Assembly (NCBI RefSeq): GCF_037042905.1
Contig: NC_087252.1
Location: 24,848,994 to 24,912,993, forward strand
DNA: 64,000 bases
Reading direction: 5' to 3'
From: Lytechinus pictus
Taxonomy: Eukaryota; Echinodermata; Echinoidea; Temnopleuroida; Toxopneustidae
The notes below the pieces were generated by a model. It was not told the DNA's origin, searched no databases, and saw nothing but the letters and a program-made list of their open reading frames with translations. Of this stretch, positions 42,366 through 55,708 are shown piece by piece. Made by a program: the position numbers and the translations under genes. Within the stretch, counting starts at the first letter, position 1; each line of letters starts with the position of its first letter.

Positions 42366-45300
42366 TCATCCCATTTCTGTAAATGTAAACTTAACTTGCC
42401 TGACTTCGTTGCCAGGCGACTTTTTTTCTTCTATACAACCCGTAACATATTTGTGTATTTTAATGAATGAAGGTACCCGGCCTTCAGCTCTGGAATTAAA
42501 AATTGCATATTTAATAAAAAGAATAACAGAATTGACACATTTAATTCTACAAGAATTTCCAGGTAATCCTAAGAATATTTCCCTCCAGTTCAAAGTTCTT
42601 AATTCAGCTAAACAAAAATGATCAATACAAAATTGCCACAGAGGTTTCACTTTTATGCAATCCATGAGTATATGAAAGTACGATTCAGTTTTTGTACAAC
42701 AAAACGAGCAATAATTATCTCCCACGAAACCAAATCTCATCAAATGTTCTTTTGTAAATATTGCTCCATGTAAAAGCATAAACTGAAATTCCATTTGTTT
42801 TCTTATAAGAGTTGTACTCCTGATATATCCAAATAATTTACAAATTTCTACATCAGTAAAATTAAAATCACTGTGACCATCCTTGAGTGTTAATTTGCAT
42901 AGGTCTTGTAGATTGGTAATAAACAAGTTATATATTGTTTTTTATTTAATTACTTCAAAAGCTGTTTCCTGTTTTCCAATATTCATACTTATCCCAAAGT
43001 CTACGAAATCAATTTTTTTTAACTTTATTGAACTATTAAAATTTTTCCAACTTAATGGTATAACGTGCACAATATCTGTTATTTGGAGAAGTTGATTTGC
43101 GGTAATACCGAGATTTTGAAAAAAAAGTCACAGGCTTCAAGTGGCCATTATCAAAGATTTGATCAACGCTAAATATTCCTTTATTGAAAAGATCATTGTC
43201 AAAAATTGTTTTACCTTTTATACAAATATGTTGATTATTGAATACAATAGGGTTAACCTCCTCTTCAGAATGACGATATTTCCTGAAGTCTTGCCAAGCC
43301 TTCATCATTTCTGAATAAAATTGGGGTATTTACATATTTAATTTTGAAGTGTCAAAGTAACATAGAAACAGAAATCTCCCCCCAACTGATCGAAAACAAA
43401 AATCAAAATACAACTTCCATCCTGCATCCCGTTCTCCGTAAAGTAATCGTTTAAGCCACATTAAACGTTGAGACTTTACAAACAACTTAAAGGGGAAGTT
43501 CACCCTGAAAAAAAGTTTATTGTAAAAATAGCAGAAAAAATAATAAAAAATATTGCCGAAGGTTTGAGAAAAACTCATCAAATAATTAAAAAGCTATTAG
43601 AATTTCAATTATTTGATTTGTGACGTCATATGCGAGCAGCATTCCTACATAGCGAATGGTAAAAAGTCAATGAAATTTCATTTTCTCCGAAAATTGAAAA
43701 TGGTTTTTACTATACCTTTTGTATATCAATAGACAAATCATTTCACACCCGATCATGAATAGAAAACAAAAATAAGTCATCAGGAACCATGCAAAATTTG
43801 AAATTCATGCATTTTATATAACATAACACATGGGGCAGCTGCTCGTCTATGACGTCACAAATCCCAAACTTCGAACTCTAATAACTTTCTTACTCTTTAA
43901 CGGATTTTCCTCAAATCTTCACCAATATTTTTTACTATTTTTTCTGCTATTTTTACAACAAAGTTTTCTTCAGGGTGAACTTCCCCTTTAAAATTCATAA
44001 TTTTTAAACCTCCTTGTGAGTAATCCTGGTACATTATAATTCTCTTTATCCGATCTTTTCCTGACCATAAAAATTCAAATGTGATCTTTTCAACCTCAGC
44101 ATACAACCACTGAGGAACCACTATTAAGTGTGAGATCCCTTTGTTTCCACCATCCCAACAGTCTTTTTATTTTACTAAGTATTTCTTTGTAATTCATGTC
44201 CTCTTTTACTATAACATTAAGAGAAAAGTAAACGCCTAAAATTTTAATATGCTGAACAAAATTCCCAAACAACTGTGTCTGAGGTCTGTCATTATCCCGA
44301 CCCATCCACAAATTATTAGTTTTTCCTTTGTTTATTTTCAGACCACTAATTTTCTCGAATTCTTCAAAAAGGTACTGAAGACGTTCTAAAGAGTGTGTAT
44401 TTTTTACAAACAATGATATATCATCAGCATACAAAATTTGCTTTATTTCATGGTTCTGAAATTGAATTCCTTCAACCTTTCTATCTTTCCTTATTGCCAG
44501 AGCAAGTATTTCAATACAGAGCAGAAACAAATATGGGGAGAGGGGATCCCCCTGTCTTACCCCTCGCTTTATATTAAAATATCCGGAAGAAAACCCCCCA
44601 TTCATAACACTACTAGTAAAATCCGAGTATAAAACACGGACCCACGAACAGAATGAGTGCCCAAATCCAAATAGTTTAAGGATTTCAAATATTAAATCAT
44701 GTGAAACAGAATCAAAGGCCTTTTCGAAATCAACAGTGATTAAATATCCAATATTTTTAAAATTAGATTGATATAACATATCATCTATTAATCTTACACC
44801 ATCTCCAATGTTCCTATCTTTTACATAACCAACTTGATCATTGTGAATTATCTCATTTAGTATACCTTTTAATCTTTTTGCTAAACCTTTGACAATATTT
44901 TGTAATCCACATTTAAAAGTGTTATTGGTCTAAAATGTTTGACATATAATGGATCTTTATCTTTTTTTCTAATAGCGTTATCACACCTTGCTTTTGTGAG
45001 GTTGTCAGTGTTCCCCTTTCATATGTTTCATTTAAAACATCTACCAAAAGTCCTAATAAATTCCAAAAAGTATAATAAAACTCTACCGTAAAACCATCGT
45101 TACCAGGGGATTTATTATATTTCATTTCTTTTAAAACACTTAAACATTCATGAATACTTATTCTACCTTCACATATATTACAACTTTCTTTATTTAATTG
45201 AGGAATATCCTTAAGGAACAAAAAATTTTCATTAACAATAGCTTCACTCAGTGAGAATAAGTTTTCATAATACGTTCCAATCTTCTTCAATATTTCCTTT

Positions 45301-46410
45301 CTATCCTTAATGATATGATCATCGTCATCATATAATTCTTTTATCACACTTTTCCGTTTATTAGACTTCAATAACTGTTCAAAATATTGTGTTTTTTGTT
45401 CTCCTTCCTCAAACCAAACTGTCCTTGACCGAATGTTTAAACCTTGTCGACTATAATCATATAACTTGTTCAAATTAGATTTTTTTTCTCATCAATGTCA
45501 TCAATTATATTTCTCAATGGCTGAGACAAAAGTTTATTTTCTAACTCTTCTATTTCTTTCTATATTTTTTTAATTTTTATTTTTTTCTGACCTTTGCCTT
45601 TTCTTTTGTATAAGTATTAATAAACTGTCTCATTCTCATTTTCAAGAAATCCCATAACAGTAATTTGTCCTTTATCTTTGGAATCCATTCTGCTTTTAAT
45701 TCAACTACTTTATCTTTAAACATCCTAACAAATTCTTGATCTACGCACAAACTGTTATTGAATTTCCAATAAGAATTCCCAAAGTCTGGAGCATTTACAT
45801 AGTTTCGTAATTGAAGCAGTACACCTGAGTGATCTGGTGTAATTGATGTCGAAATAATGTAGAGGAAACGAACCAATAATCCAACCGACTTTGAACGACC
45901 GGCCACTTTTGTCTAAATGTGAATTGTTTTTTTTCTGGATTTTTTTTTCTCCATATGTCTACTAAAAATATTCTGTCCAGGAGGTCTTCCAACTCCGGAA
46001 CTATAAAGCTTTGAAATTCAATTTTCCAATTCATCTAAAAATTCAATTTGCATCTTTTCTTTATCCCTAGTGGGAAAGTAACAATTCACTAGTAAAAAAG
46101 TAGATTGCTGATATTCTAATTTCATTATAATATATCTTCCATTTTCGCCAATACTCACATTTTTAATTTTCATATTTATTTGGAGAAATCAAAACTAAAA
46201 CACCTTTACTATGATTTGTTCCGTGACTGAACAGTAATTGACCATTCCACTCTGATTTCCATTTTTCTTCCACTGACCTCTACCGTACTATATGTTTCCT
46301 GTAAAAATACTATATTACTGCCTTTATCTCTGCAAAATTCAAAAATGTTTTTCCTTTTAATTCTATCTCTTAGCCCTCTGACATTTAAAGTTAATAAAGT
46401 AAAATACGAC
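42366..46410 (-). mobile_element. Decayed L1/Tx1-like LINE with endonuclease, RT and zinc knuckle
   Basis: Reading the minus strand: an AP-type endonuclease starts near 46400 (LNVRGLRDRIKRKNIFEF, then FLQETYST) and continues past SRLDYWFVS (45860-45890) and TPDHSGV (about 45835); a linker has SYWKFNNSL; the RT follows (45470-44100) with NKSPGNDGF, DFEKAFDSVSHDL, RGVRQGDPLSPYLF and YADDISLF; the C-terminus has a Cys-Cys-His-Cys knuckle (CSFCCTKTESYFHILMDC, about 42720-42665) and ends at 42366. Several frameshifts, for example near 44920, break it. A TTAA MITE splits it at 43491-43987. ORF1 was not found. The clade is inferred from motif style. Confidence 0.88.
43491..43987. mobile_element. TTAA-flanked foldback MITE inside the LINE
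   Basis: Ends AGGGGAAGTTCACCCTGAA and its complement between TTAA at 43487-43490 and 43988-43991. LINE coding sequence stops at one edge (..LKIMNFK) and resumes at the other (LFVKSQRLMWLK), so the insertion is later than the LINE. Confidence 0.9.
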
Positions 46411-49400
46411 CTACTATTGAAGCCTAAAAAACCCTATCCCGAAAAATATGCAAATGAAATAGACCAAGTAACAGATTTAAATGTGAACAGGCATAACCAC
46501 GCTCCAAACAACAATCACTCACATTCACTGGATCGACCACACGAAAGACACTCCCATTTATACCAGACACATACATACACCCAACACCAAGTACATGCCA
46601 ATCGAAACACAATTACACTATTCATCAAAAAGTACAGACACATGTAAAGAACACACATACTTAAAAATAGCCTTAAACATAGAGAGAGCTCCCTTCCAAT
46701 TCACATTTAACAAATTCGTTAGGAAATATTTTCCAAGTAAAACATAATAACCCTTAAAAACATAATAACTCTCCCCCTCTCTGCTTTTCATCCTCTTATA
46801 GCTCTCCCCCTATAGCCCTTCTCTCTCACATATATACAAACCCACTCCTACTAGCCCTCCCCCGCCCCTCTTCTCTCTCTATCATTTTCCTCTACCTACC
46901 CCCCCTCTCTTTATATCAATCTTATTTCTTTGCCATTCTGTTGCATTCATTGAATAAATTAGTTTGCGCAGTTTAGTCATAACCGGATTTAAATCCTCCA
47001 TTGCCTTTTCATGATTACACAACCCTTACCATGTTTACCATACAACGGTTGTTCAATAGTTTTGTACAGTGTTGTTGTTGTCATGTATTCATATTCGAAA
47101 TACTTTATAAAATACTTGAAAGTTATTAGAAGGAATAAATGCTTTGAATTGAATAAAATAAATGTATATAATTACAACTGATGATTAGCAGAAAGTGTGA
47201 AAATGCGTAATTAACGGAAGCGAGAAAAACTATTTTGGATAGGATGTTGTGTTATCATTCCACTTTAATTCCTTAACCTAGCAAATCGATAAAAATAAAT
47301 AATAAGCATAGATCACCATTCCATTTTCTTTGTTATCAGCATTATTAATTTTAGAGTTATTATTATGATCGACATCATCACCATCACCACCATAATTTTC
47401 ATTACATGATCATTATCATGTCTAAAATTAATATTGGTTCGATTTTGACGAAGATAAGATAAAAGATAATCATCAATGTCATGCGACTATCATCTTCATT
47501 CTCGTTATTATCTTTATTATGATCAGTTATGTTAAGACGAAAACCAATTGATTTTTAAGCAAAATGTATCATAAATGGATAACCCTTCAGGATTTTGGCT
47601 GAATTCGAAATTTATTCTGTTCTGTTTTTTTATTGGTTGGACACATACATGTATATAGGCCCGTATTCTGAAGTCAGCTTTAACTTAGACCACGGTCTAA
47701 CTCTGTGCTAAAATCATGGGAGCCAAAAATTCAAAATTTCTGTCTATATTGTATATGTTTCTTATGTTTACTATTTTGTTTCCTTTTGCTTTCATAATGA
47801 AAAAAATAATATTTCAAAATACTTCAGTTATCATTCCCAGACAATTGTGAACAATTCAAGTGTCATATGAGTTAATAAATTGAATGTGTACTGCATGTTA
47901 GTGATTTGTGCCTCAATTGGCCATCCATCATATTCCATATTGGAAAAGTAGTACTAGTACCAGTTAACGTTCAACGATGTTGATCTTATTTAATTTTTTT
48001 CATCAATCGTGACTCTCCATTCGGCCTTGCGGTCTCATATGCAACAACAACAAAAACCCGTATACAGATTGAAAAGAAAACAACACTGAATAGGTTGAGC
48101 CTTGTATTCATTGTTCACAGATTGAACGTTGTGAGTACTCATAGGTTCTTGATGTGAGCTAACAATGCCAACAATAGCTTTCGCTCCTCCTTATCCTTGT
48201 ATATATAAAACCACTGCCAGTAAATAAAAACTAGGGTTTTTTTCTCTCGTTTCCCTTTTCTTCAGACTTCTTTTAAGGCATAGGTTAACGTTTCAAAAGT
48301 ATTATATGTTGTTAAAATACTGTACTTTGATTCATGTTGAGTTCAGTTATATATCATATTATTCATATGAATGAAAAAAAAATACACATGAAGAAAAAAT
48401 ATCAGATTAATTTGTGCAGACACATTGGAGGTATTTCTGACCGAAAAATCATCATGTATTGAATCTTCTGTGGAGATTAATATCGCACATGTCAGTGTAT
48501 TGGATGACATTAAGAGGGTGTTTCCGGTCACTTTGAATATATCACCTATTATCAATTATTTTTTTCTGGGCTTTATTTCTATTACAAGCTTATTTGCAGA
48601 ACTAATTGCAGCACAGATTTGTTTATATAAAGTCAAATAAAAATTGACTTAAGCAATAAGAGTAGCTATTATTGTTTCACATCTTGGAGTAAAATGTTCC
48701 GAATAAAGGCCATGATGGGTTTGATGTTGCATAGTTGTGTTTACGTACTGTTCCCTATTGGAAAGAGTGCATTGTTACACAGTGTCTTATCAGTGTGTAT
48801 AAATGATCGGTGTGTTCATAGTGTGTTCACTGAGTGTGTCCATCGTGTATGTTCACGGTGTGTTGCTCAGTGTACTGATTCACAGTACACTCTTGGTGCG
48901 TTCACAATGTCCCTGTTTACAGAGTGTCATCATTTAATGCTAGGTATTCAATAGCCTTAATCGCAGTAAAAGCTGAATCACACATGCTTTACGGGATATC
49001 AAAAATACATGGTAAGAAAAATACAGAGACAATTAGAATTATTGACATACATTTGCACAGTAAATTATTGATAAAGATGAATAAATAAAAGGAGATTACA
49101 TGTGATAGATTGATGAAATTATTCATAATAAAACTTTTAAAAACACGATAAGCCAAGCATGTTTGTAAATTAAACGTTATTTAAGAATGTTCAAATTATT
49201 TCAGTTGTGATTTTGTAATATTTGTTAAGCACACGTACTAGATTAGGGAGGGCACTGTCTCTTAATCTGTTTGTCTTGTATTTGAATTCTGTATATTTGT
49301 TTGCATTTCGAAGAAAATTATTACTTCTTTGAGGGGGTAACCAAGACTGACATAAGTTATGTAAGTCCACAGTATATATTCAGTGTGTTTATACATGCAG

Positions 49401-50998
49401 TGCGTTCACATATAGTGGACCTTATGTGAATATGTCATACAAACTGTTAAATATGCTCAAATTCCACGGTGTGAAGGTGATTCCATATTGTGGACACCTC
49501 ACTTTGTCCGAGAGAGAATGAGCTAAGGAGGAAAGGCGGGAGAATATCAAGACACCTTGTAGGCACTAGAGATGTGGAAAGCTTTTCGACGAAATACTAA
49601 TTCAAATGAAATATATAAATTTAATGTAGGCCAATTTGTTTGAAATTATTATTACGTTGGCGAGAGAAATCGGTCCATTCTTTATTATTTTATTCACTTA
49701 CAAAACGATTCGCGTTGGAGGCTAAATTGTACTACACAGTATCTGTTACAAATACTTGTCCTTTTTAATGTCCCGGGGCGTTATTTATAGATTATTTACC
49801 ATGAATATCGAGAGTGAATTTCGATAAGCTCTTTTGATAACATGTTTATGTCCAGGAAATAAATATTTTGTGCAATACACATGCACTTATGATTTGACAC
49901 TTCCTTAATTACGCGACGGTGAGGATCGAGGGGGCATGTACATTTTATTTATCTATTTCTCGTAGAATGATATGCCCTCGATCAAATGCCCTCTTTGAGA
50001 AGTAAGAATGAAATTGGTTTCTTTCAAAGTGATATTCCTTTTTTGGCTTCTCAATTTTCAAAGAGAACAAAAAAGAACCTTGGTGCGATGTCCTTTTTTT
50101 TAGGGGGGGGGGTTGATGGCCCCTGTTCCAAAATCATTGATCCATGTCTATTTAAAGATCACTGAACCGTTCTCAACATATGTTCTAGCACAAAAAAAAT
50201 CATACAAATATCATAATTATATTAGCTATAGGTTATGAAAAAAGTAAAATGTATATGGTTGCGAAAACATTTTCATGGAGTATTTAGCAATGATGTTTTT
50301 CAAAATGGTGCTACAAAACGTTTCTTGCAATCTTTGAGATGTTATTCCAATGATTAATAAATACTAAAAGTAGGCATTTCTATTGAAACATTTTGAAAAC
50401 TGTTTAGATCAAACATTGAAAAATTTGATGAATTCGATATCATTTAATATTATTTCAAAAATCCTTCGAGGCCTTTCGGAAACGTTATAATAACATTATG
50501 TGCCAATGGGGCGGGAAATACCAAAATAAATCAAATAGATTATAAAGCCCTTGCAGTCTAGCCTGCATTATGCAATCAGTGTCAACTTTGTGACTTTAAA
50601 CAATTTTTTTATAATTTCCCTACCCTCTATTACCCTAGATATATGATTGCCACTCGGAATGATGACTATGTCAATTCATTACTAAATAAGATCGACTGTT
50701 TTGCTTCTTATGGTTTATGTAAGATTATACTGAGAAGGTACTACAGGCAGATTTATTCAGGCATTGTAATTATAGCCATATCATAATTGTTTTATTGTTG
50801 ATAATTTTGATATACTTGTCAGTATGGACTGCAGCAAATACAAACTTCTCCTGCCGGGCTGAAAATCTGGAGAATCAATAAATTGATTACAACGATGTCC
50901 AAGTTTCATACTTTGGTTAGGATTTTATGTTGACATCAGGCCTGGTTGACACCACCAACAGCATTCCTGTCGGAAAAGTGATGCATCACATCACATGA
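46411..50998. other. Long stretch without a recognised gene
   Basis: AT-rich DNA with CT-rich low complexity (46760-46920), a truncated copy of the 58.2-kb MITE (from 47657, right end missing), loosely repeated GTGTTCAC/CAGTGTG motifs (48770-48920), and a poly-G run (50103). Frames are short and unconvincing. Confidence 0.6.
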
Positions 50999-51236
50999 CT
51001 GGGCTGATAAAACCTCGTATCTCAAAATTTAAATATTTTGATGACAGCTCAGAATAAGCTAGATTTTGGAGTTATAACATTAGTATCAACATTCTTTTGC
51101 CTCAATGGTTTGATTCTTCTGCACAGGTATCAGGAGACTGTTTTCATACAATATGAGACTGGCAGACTGCCACCATTCCTTTTTTTTGAAAATACAGCCT
51201 TGCTAAACTTTGAGATACGAGGTTTTATCCGCCCAG
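50999..51236. mobile_element. 238-bp TIR MITE
   Basis: CTGGGCTGATAAAACCTCGT at the left and the near-complement ACGAGGTTTTATCCGCCCAG at the right; the TIRs extend about 30 bp (through TATCTCAAA). No coding content. Confidence 0.75.
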
Positions 51237-51339
51237 CCACGATATGCCACACATTTGCAGGTGAGACGTGATTCTTTCATCAAGGGCATAAATGCCTACG
51301 CGACGATTGAATCCCTACTCCACTCAATATGGTCGAATT

Positions 51340-51780
51340 CCTATTATCATTCAACCACGACACTTTCACACAAACACAGTCACCCAGCCTCCAAACACCC
51401 TCCTACGAATTCACAGAGAGACACACAACCTCCAAACGCACAAAGACTGATACACACACACACCTATCATCCACAAAAATGGACGTCCACCCACCTCTCC
51501 CACACACAGCCAAACACACCCACCCACCCTCCAAACGCACAAAGACTGATACACACACCCATCAACCACAAAAACGGACACCTACCTACCTCCCCCACAC
51601 ACAGCCAAACACCCTCGCACACACACACACACACACACCCTCAATCCACACAGACATCCATCTATCATCCACAAAAAACACCAAGCCACCCTCCACACAC
51701 ACCCACCCACCCACACTTCATGCAAACACCTACGCACACTTCCACATACACACACACGCACACACCTCATACATCAGTAA
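51340..51780. repeat. CA-rich tract with a duplicated 90-bp unit
   Basis: CA/CCA-rich DNA in which a unit of about 90 bp beginning CCAAACGCACAAAGACTGAT occurs twice (about 51433 and 51533). It gives a false 238-codon open frame on the plus strand. Confidence 0.85.
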
Positions 51781-52751
51781 CACTATTTTGTGGTATACAC
51801 ACTCGAAGCACGAGTTACTCCCACTTCTCTGCTCGAAGCATAAAAGGCGAAAATGGACAGCCTCTCAGCAGGTTCTTTGCAGATCTTAATTTTTATTTAA
51901 AAAAATTATGTAATGAGAAGGCATGATGGTATATAAATTATATTGCATCAAATAGTTCTTCATTCAGCCTACTAGTACTGACAATTTATTAATAAAACTC
52001 TAGGCATAAAAAACATATAACTTCAATGTCATATGAATAGACATGAAGTATTCATATGAAAGCACTTCTAAGAATATTGCATCTATATTTACCTCACTTT
52101 GTCTACTATTTTGTTCCTTCTGAAGAGCCTCAAAGCCTGTAAGCTGTACAGATTATTTATTTGCAAAGTTTGGATTTGGATTGATATTGCTAGATGTACT
52201 AAAATATTGCCTCCTAAAACAAGTTGTTTTATAGATGCATCTAACATCTTCAAATTAACCTTTTTTAAATACCTTGTTTTTTCAGCCTTGCTTAAAAAAA
52301 GACATGGAAGCCTTTTCAGTCTTAAAGGTCTACCTTGCAAAATCCTTTTATATATAACTCGGATATGGATAATTTATACAGATTCTTTTCAGACACTTTA
52401 CGCTGTTTATGATATATACTGGCTGTTTTGCGTTTTTTGTTGAAATGCAGAATAAAGCAAAATTAAGCAAACATTTGCAAAGTTTTACAACAGGAGACAA
52501 TATACCAAAACCTTGATTAGAGTTGAAAGTCAGGAAGACAGATTCAGACAATTTCTTTTGTGTCAATTTGCTAGTAAAGGAATGTCATAAAAACTTGGAA
52601 AACAAAGTTGATATCTACAGGATACAGTAACTAATAACATTACCGAGACAAATATTCCTGTAGCTGAAATTTGAATAACACAGTAATCATTAAATGGAAA
52701 AGGATATCATGATCCAAAACCTTTTGTAAAATAAGGACGTTGAACTAATAC
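51781..52751. other. Noncoding stretch, nothing recognised
   Basis: AT-rich; overlapping short frames on both strands (52090-52570) without similarity I recognise. Confidence 0.5.
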
Positions 52752-53164
52752 TACAGAGTACCGAAGTGATGACGTCACAAAAAACTTTTTTGCATTTCAG
52801 CATTTTTTTATACCATATTTTGGTAGAGCACGATGAAAAACCCCCACAACCAAAATTTGGTGAGAATCGGTCCATGGGGGCCTGAGATATGACCTCATGA
52901 ATACATAATTAGCCCCAATGAAGTCAATGTATTATTGGCCTGGTTCCTAACTTTAAGAACCAGACCAATAATACATGTAGGCCTACATTGACTTCAATGG
53001 GGCTAATTATTTATTCATGAGGTCATATCTTAGGGCCCCATGGACCGTTTCTCACCAAATTTGAATTGTAGGGGGCTTGTCATCATGCTCTACCAAAATA
53101 TGGTATAAAAAGCGCTGAAATGCAAAAAGTAAAAATCGATGACGTCACATTTCGGTACTCTATA
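52752..53164. mobile_element. Foldback MITE with CRE-like sites at both ends
   Basis: A nearly full-length palindrome of about 413 bp with arms of about 200 bp around GGTTCCTAACTTTAAGAACC. Ends CAGAGTACCG and CGGTACTCTA with TA beside them. Both arms carry GATGACGTCAC, a perfect cAMP-response-element core. Confidence 0.85.
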
Positions 53165-53994
53165 ATTTACATTATTCAAATCTTACAACTGCAGAGCGGC
53201 ATTCGGTGGAAGTTCATATAAAGAGTAAAAATTTAGAATAGTTTATTATCGCATATTATATGAAATGCATCATTACTTCAGGGTCTAACAAATGTATTGA
53301 TGTACATACATTTACATGTGTGTACTTTGGTAAGGTTGGTAAAATAGTAATATTGCTATTGATGTTTATAGTCCCCCTCCCCCTATATTCACCATTTCTA
53401 GAATACACAAATGTATAAACCATAGAGATATGCACAATATACAAATTATATGTACATGTACATGAAAGACAGAAATATACTTTTGATTTATATCAACAAG
53501 GTTTTGTTCATATTTTGACATTTATCATTATGGAATTATGGAAACACACTATAATAATTCTAATTAATAGTATAAAAGTACAAGTAAATAAGTATACCCT
53601 CAAATACCATGTAGTATGTACTGCAATATCATTAAACAAGATTTGATACTGAAGAAATGTTAGTCACAATCATCAAATTTTATTTCAAATTCATTGGTAA
53701 TCATGTACACTGTCATTGGTCATTGTTATTAGTAGAGTTACTAAAATAGCATGGGCTACACAACATAGCCCTGTGGGATCCCTGTGGATCTGATTTAAAT
53801 TTGATTAAGAACCTGAGAAATGATTCCAAAGAAGTCCTCAATGATGATCAACAAATAAGTGTGAAAGTAACTTAAAAATTTCTGATGGAAATTTAGGATA
53901 TTTGTGTTTAATGTAGAAATGAAAGCATTCTATCTTAGTCAGCCTTAATACAGATCCATGAAATTTAGGGTAGACAGGTCTGTCATTGATCATA
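53165..53994. other. Noncoding stretch, nothing recognised
   Basis: AT-rich sequence with only short frames. Confidence 0.5.
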
Positions 53995-54174
53995 CCTGGT
54001 GGCTGTTTCATAAAGCTGTTTGTAAGTTAAGAGCGACTTTAAGAACGACTGGTAATCCTTTCTTGTGGTAGATGGTATATTGAATTGGCGATGGTTTAGC
54101 GCGTAAGATGGGTTCACCAGTCGGTCGTAAAGTCGCTCTTAACTTACGAACAGCTTTATGAAACGGCCACCAGG
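53995..54174. mobile_element. 180-bp palindromic MITE
   Basis: CCTGGTGGCTGTTTCATAAA at the left and its near-complement at the right; arms of about 55-70 bp carry AGTTAAGAGCGAC and its complement. Confidence 0.85.
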
Positions 54175-54797
54175 TGGTCTTAGCATCAAGTTGTTCATGA
54201 AGTTACATGCGACGCTATGAAAGGTATATTATCTTGGATGCTAAATCACATTCCCAATCATTTATATTTCCATCTGATAAAGTTAAACTTCGATGAAGTT
54301 TATTTTCAAGAGTAAGAAAATCTTGGTAATCAGACTTTGAACCTGTGTCAACATCTTATCTGGTATATTGTAGGAAATTCTCTTTTACCTTATAAAAACA
54401 CCAGAGAAAATCGATAATATTTCACAGGCACAATATGCACAAGAATATGTACCATTCAAGGTCACATGTATTTTATTGATTTTAAGAAAAAGGCATTAAA
54501 AGTATGAAATACCGAAGGCATGAAAAAAATCTTTTGAAATCACAAGGAGAAACTCATAAGATCCAATGTACTCATTAAGTCAACAAAACATAGTGAAGTG
54601 AAAGAGGAAGTCAGCAATATGAATGATAAATTTGTTTTTTGGTTGTAATTTTGTGGAAGACGGAATAGTCATTTTCTGGTGTACGTGGCATGTCTACGAT
54701 GAGTTGGACAGATGAAGAACAGAAATGTAAATGGTTTGAGAAAGAGCTTTATCAAGATATCTATCTAAGTTGATCTGAAATCAGACTTATCTCTTGA

Positions 54798-54963
54798 TAA
54801 TAATAATAATAATAATAATAGCTAGTTTTTATACAGTGCTTTTCCCATAACGGCTCAAAGCGCTTTACAGCATATCATTACCCCGGTCATTGGATTCATT
54901 TCAATCTCGGACAAAGAGCACAATTTCCACTCCCTTGGGAGCATTCCTTGCATTCATCCAAGC
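54798..54963 (-). mobile_element. SINE fragment (tail half)
   Basis: ATA repeats at 54798-54820 mark the 3' tail on the minus strand, then AGCGCTTTA and TTACCCCGGTCATTGG segments shared with the SINE at 58933-59212. The tRNA-like head is missing. Confidence 0.6.
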
Positions 54964-55574
54964 CTCAAAACGGTGCTGGCAAAATCAAACATACAATAAC
55001 TTTCGCATCCTACCGGATAAGAACTATTGGACTTGCACTACAGAAAATAAACATCTTTAACTATTCTACCCTGAAAAGAAGTAACATACAAAAGCAACCT
55101 CTGTTTCACAATACAAAATGTGTCTATCATGACCCTGACGCCGATGCAATATCATGACTAACCAACCATATGTCAATCATCAGCATATTTCCTACATATG
55201 ATAAATTTGGCCCAAATAGACTACTAACTAGGGACAATATGAAAATATCCATAACGTAACGCATTTTCAAAAAGATACTTGGTGTAACATAAAAATACAC
55301 CAGACCCAAATTCTATGCTTTTAGCTTTTGCTGACTAATTTAGAGAAGTTCCTAAAGCAGAGGCTCAACTAATACCATGTTTACAATAATCTTATGACAG
55401 CCAGTCTGCTTGGTCCAAATAAAGGGCAATGAGCATGAAATATCAATACCTGTATATTGAAAAGTTGATTGGTTTCAGACATTCTAAAGTGGAATACATA
55501 CAGCTAATCTTCTGACTATCAATCATGCATTTTCTGTGCATTTTTTTTTTCATTTTAACTATTACATTCCCTTA

Positions 55575-55580
55575 TTTAAT
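55575..55580 (-). terminator. Candidate poly(A) signal ATTAAA of the sulfatase gene
   Basis: ATTAAA on the minus strand about 130 nt past the stop codon at 55709. It is the nearest variant of the consensus in that direction. Confidence 0.35.
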
Positions 55581-55708
55581 CATGCCTTCCTTCTTCTTTC
55601 CATTTTTGTGCATGCTTTAAGAATTAAAATGCCAGACAGCCTCAGCATGTCTACACTACTAACCCAAATTAGGTTCAATTTCGCTGACTACGCCATTGTA
55701 GTGACATT

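Noticed and set aside
48770-48920. CRISPR-like or satellite array of GTGTTCAC motifs
   Set aside because: Spacing and units are irregular and the host is eukaryotic; only loose short repeats.
51210-51926. 238-codon plus-strand open frame
   Set aside because: His/Thr/Pro-rich translation of a CA repeat tract with an overlapping second frame of the same kind.
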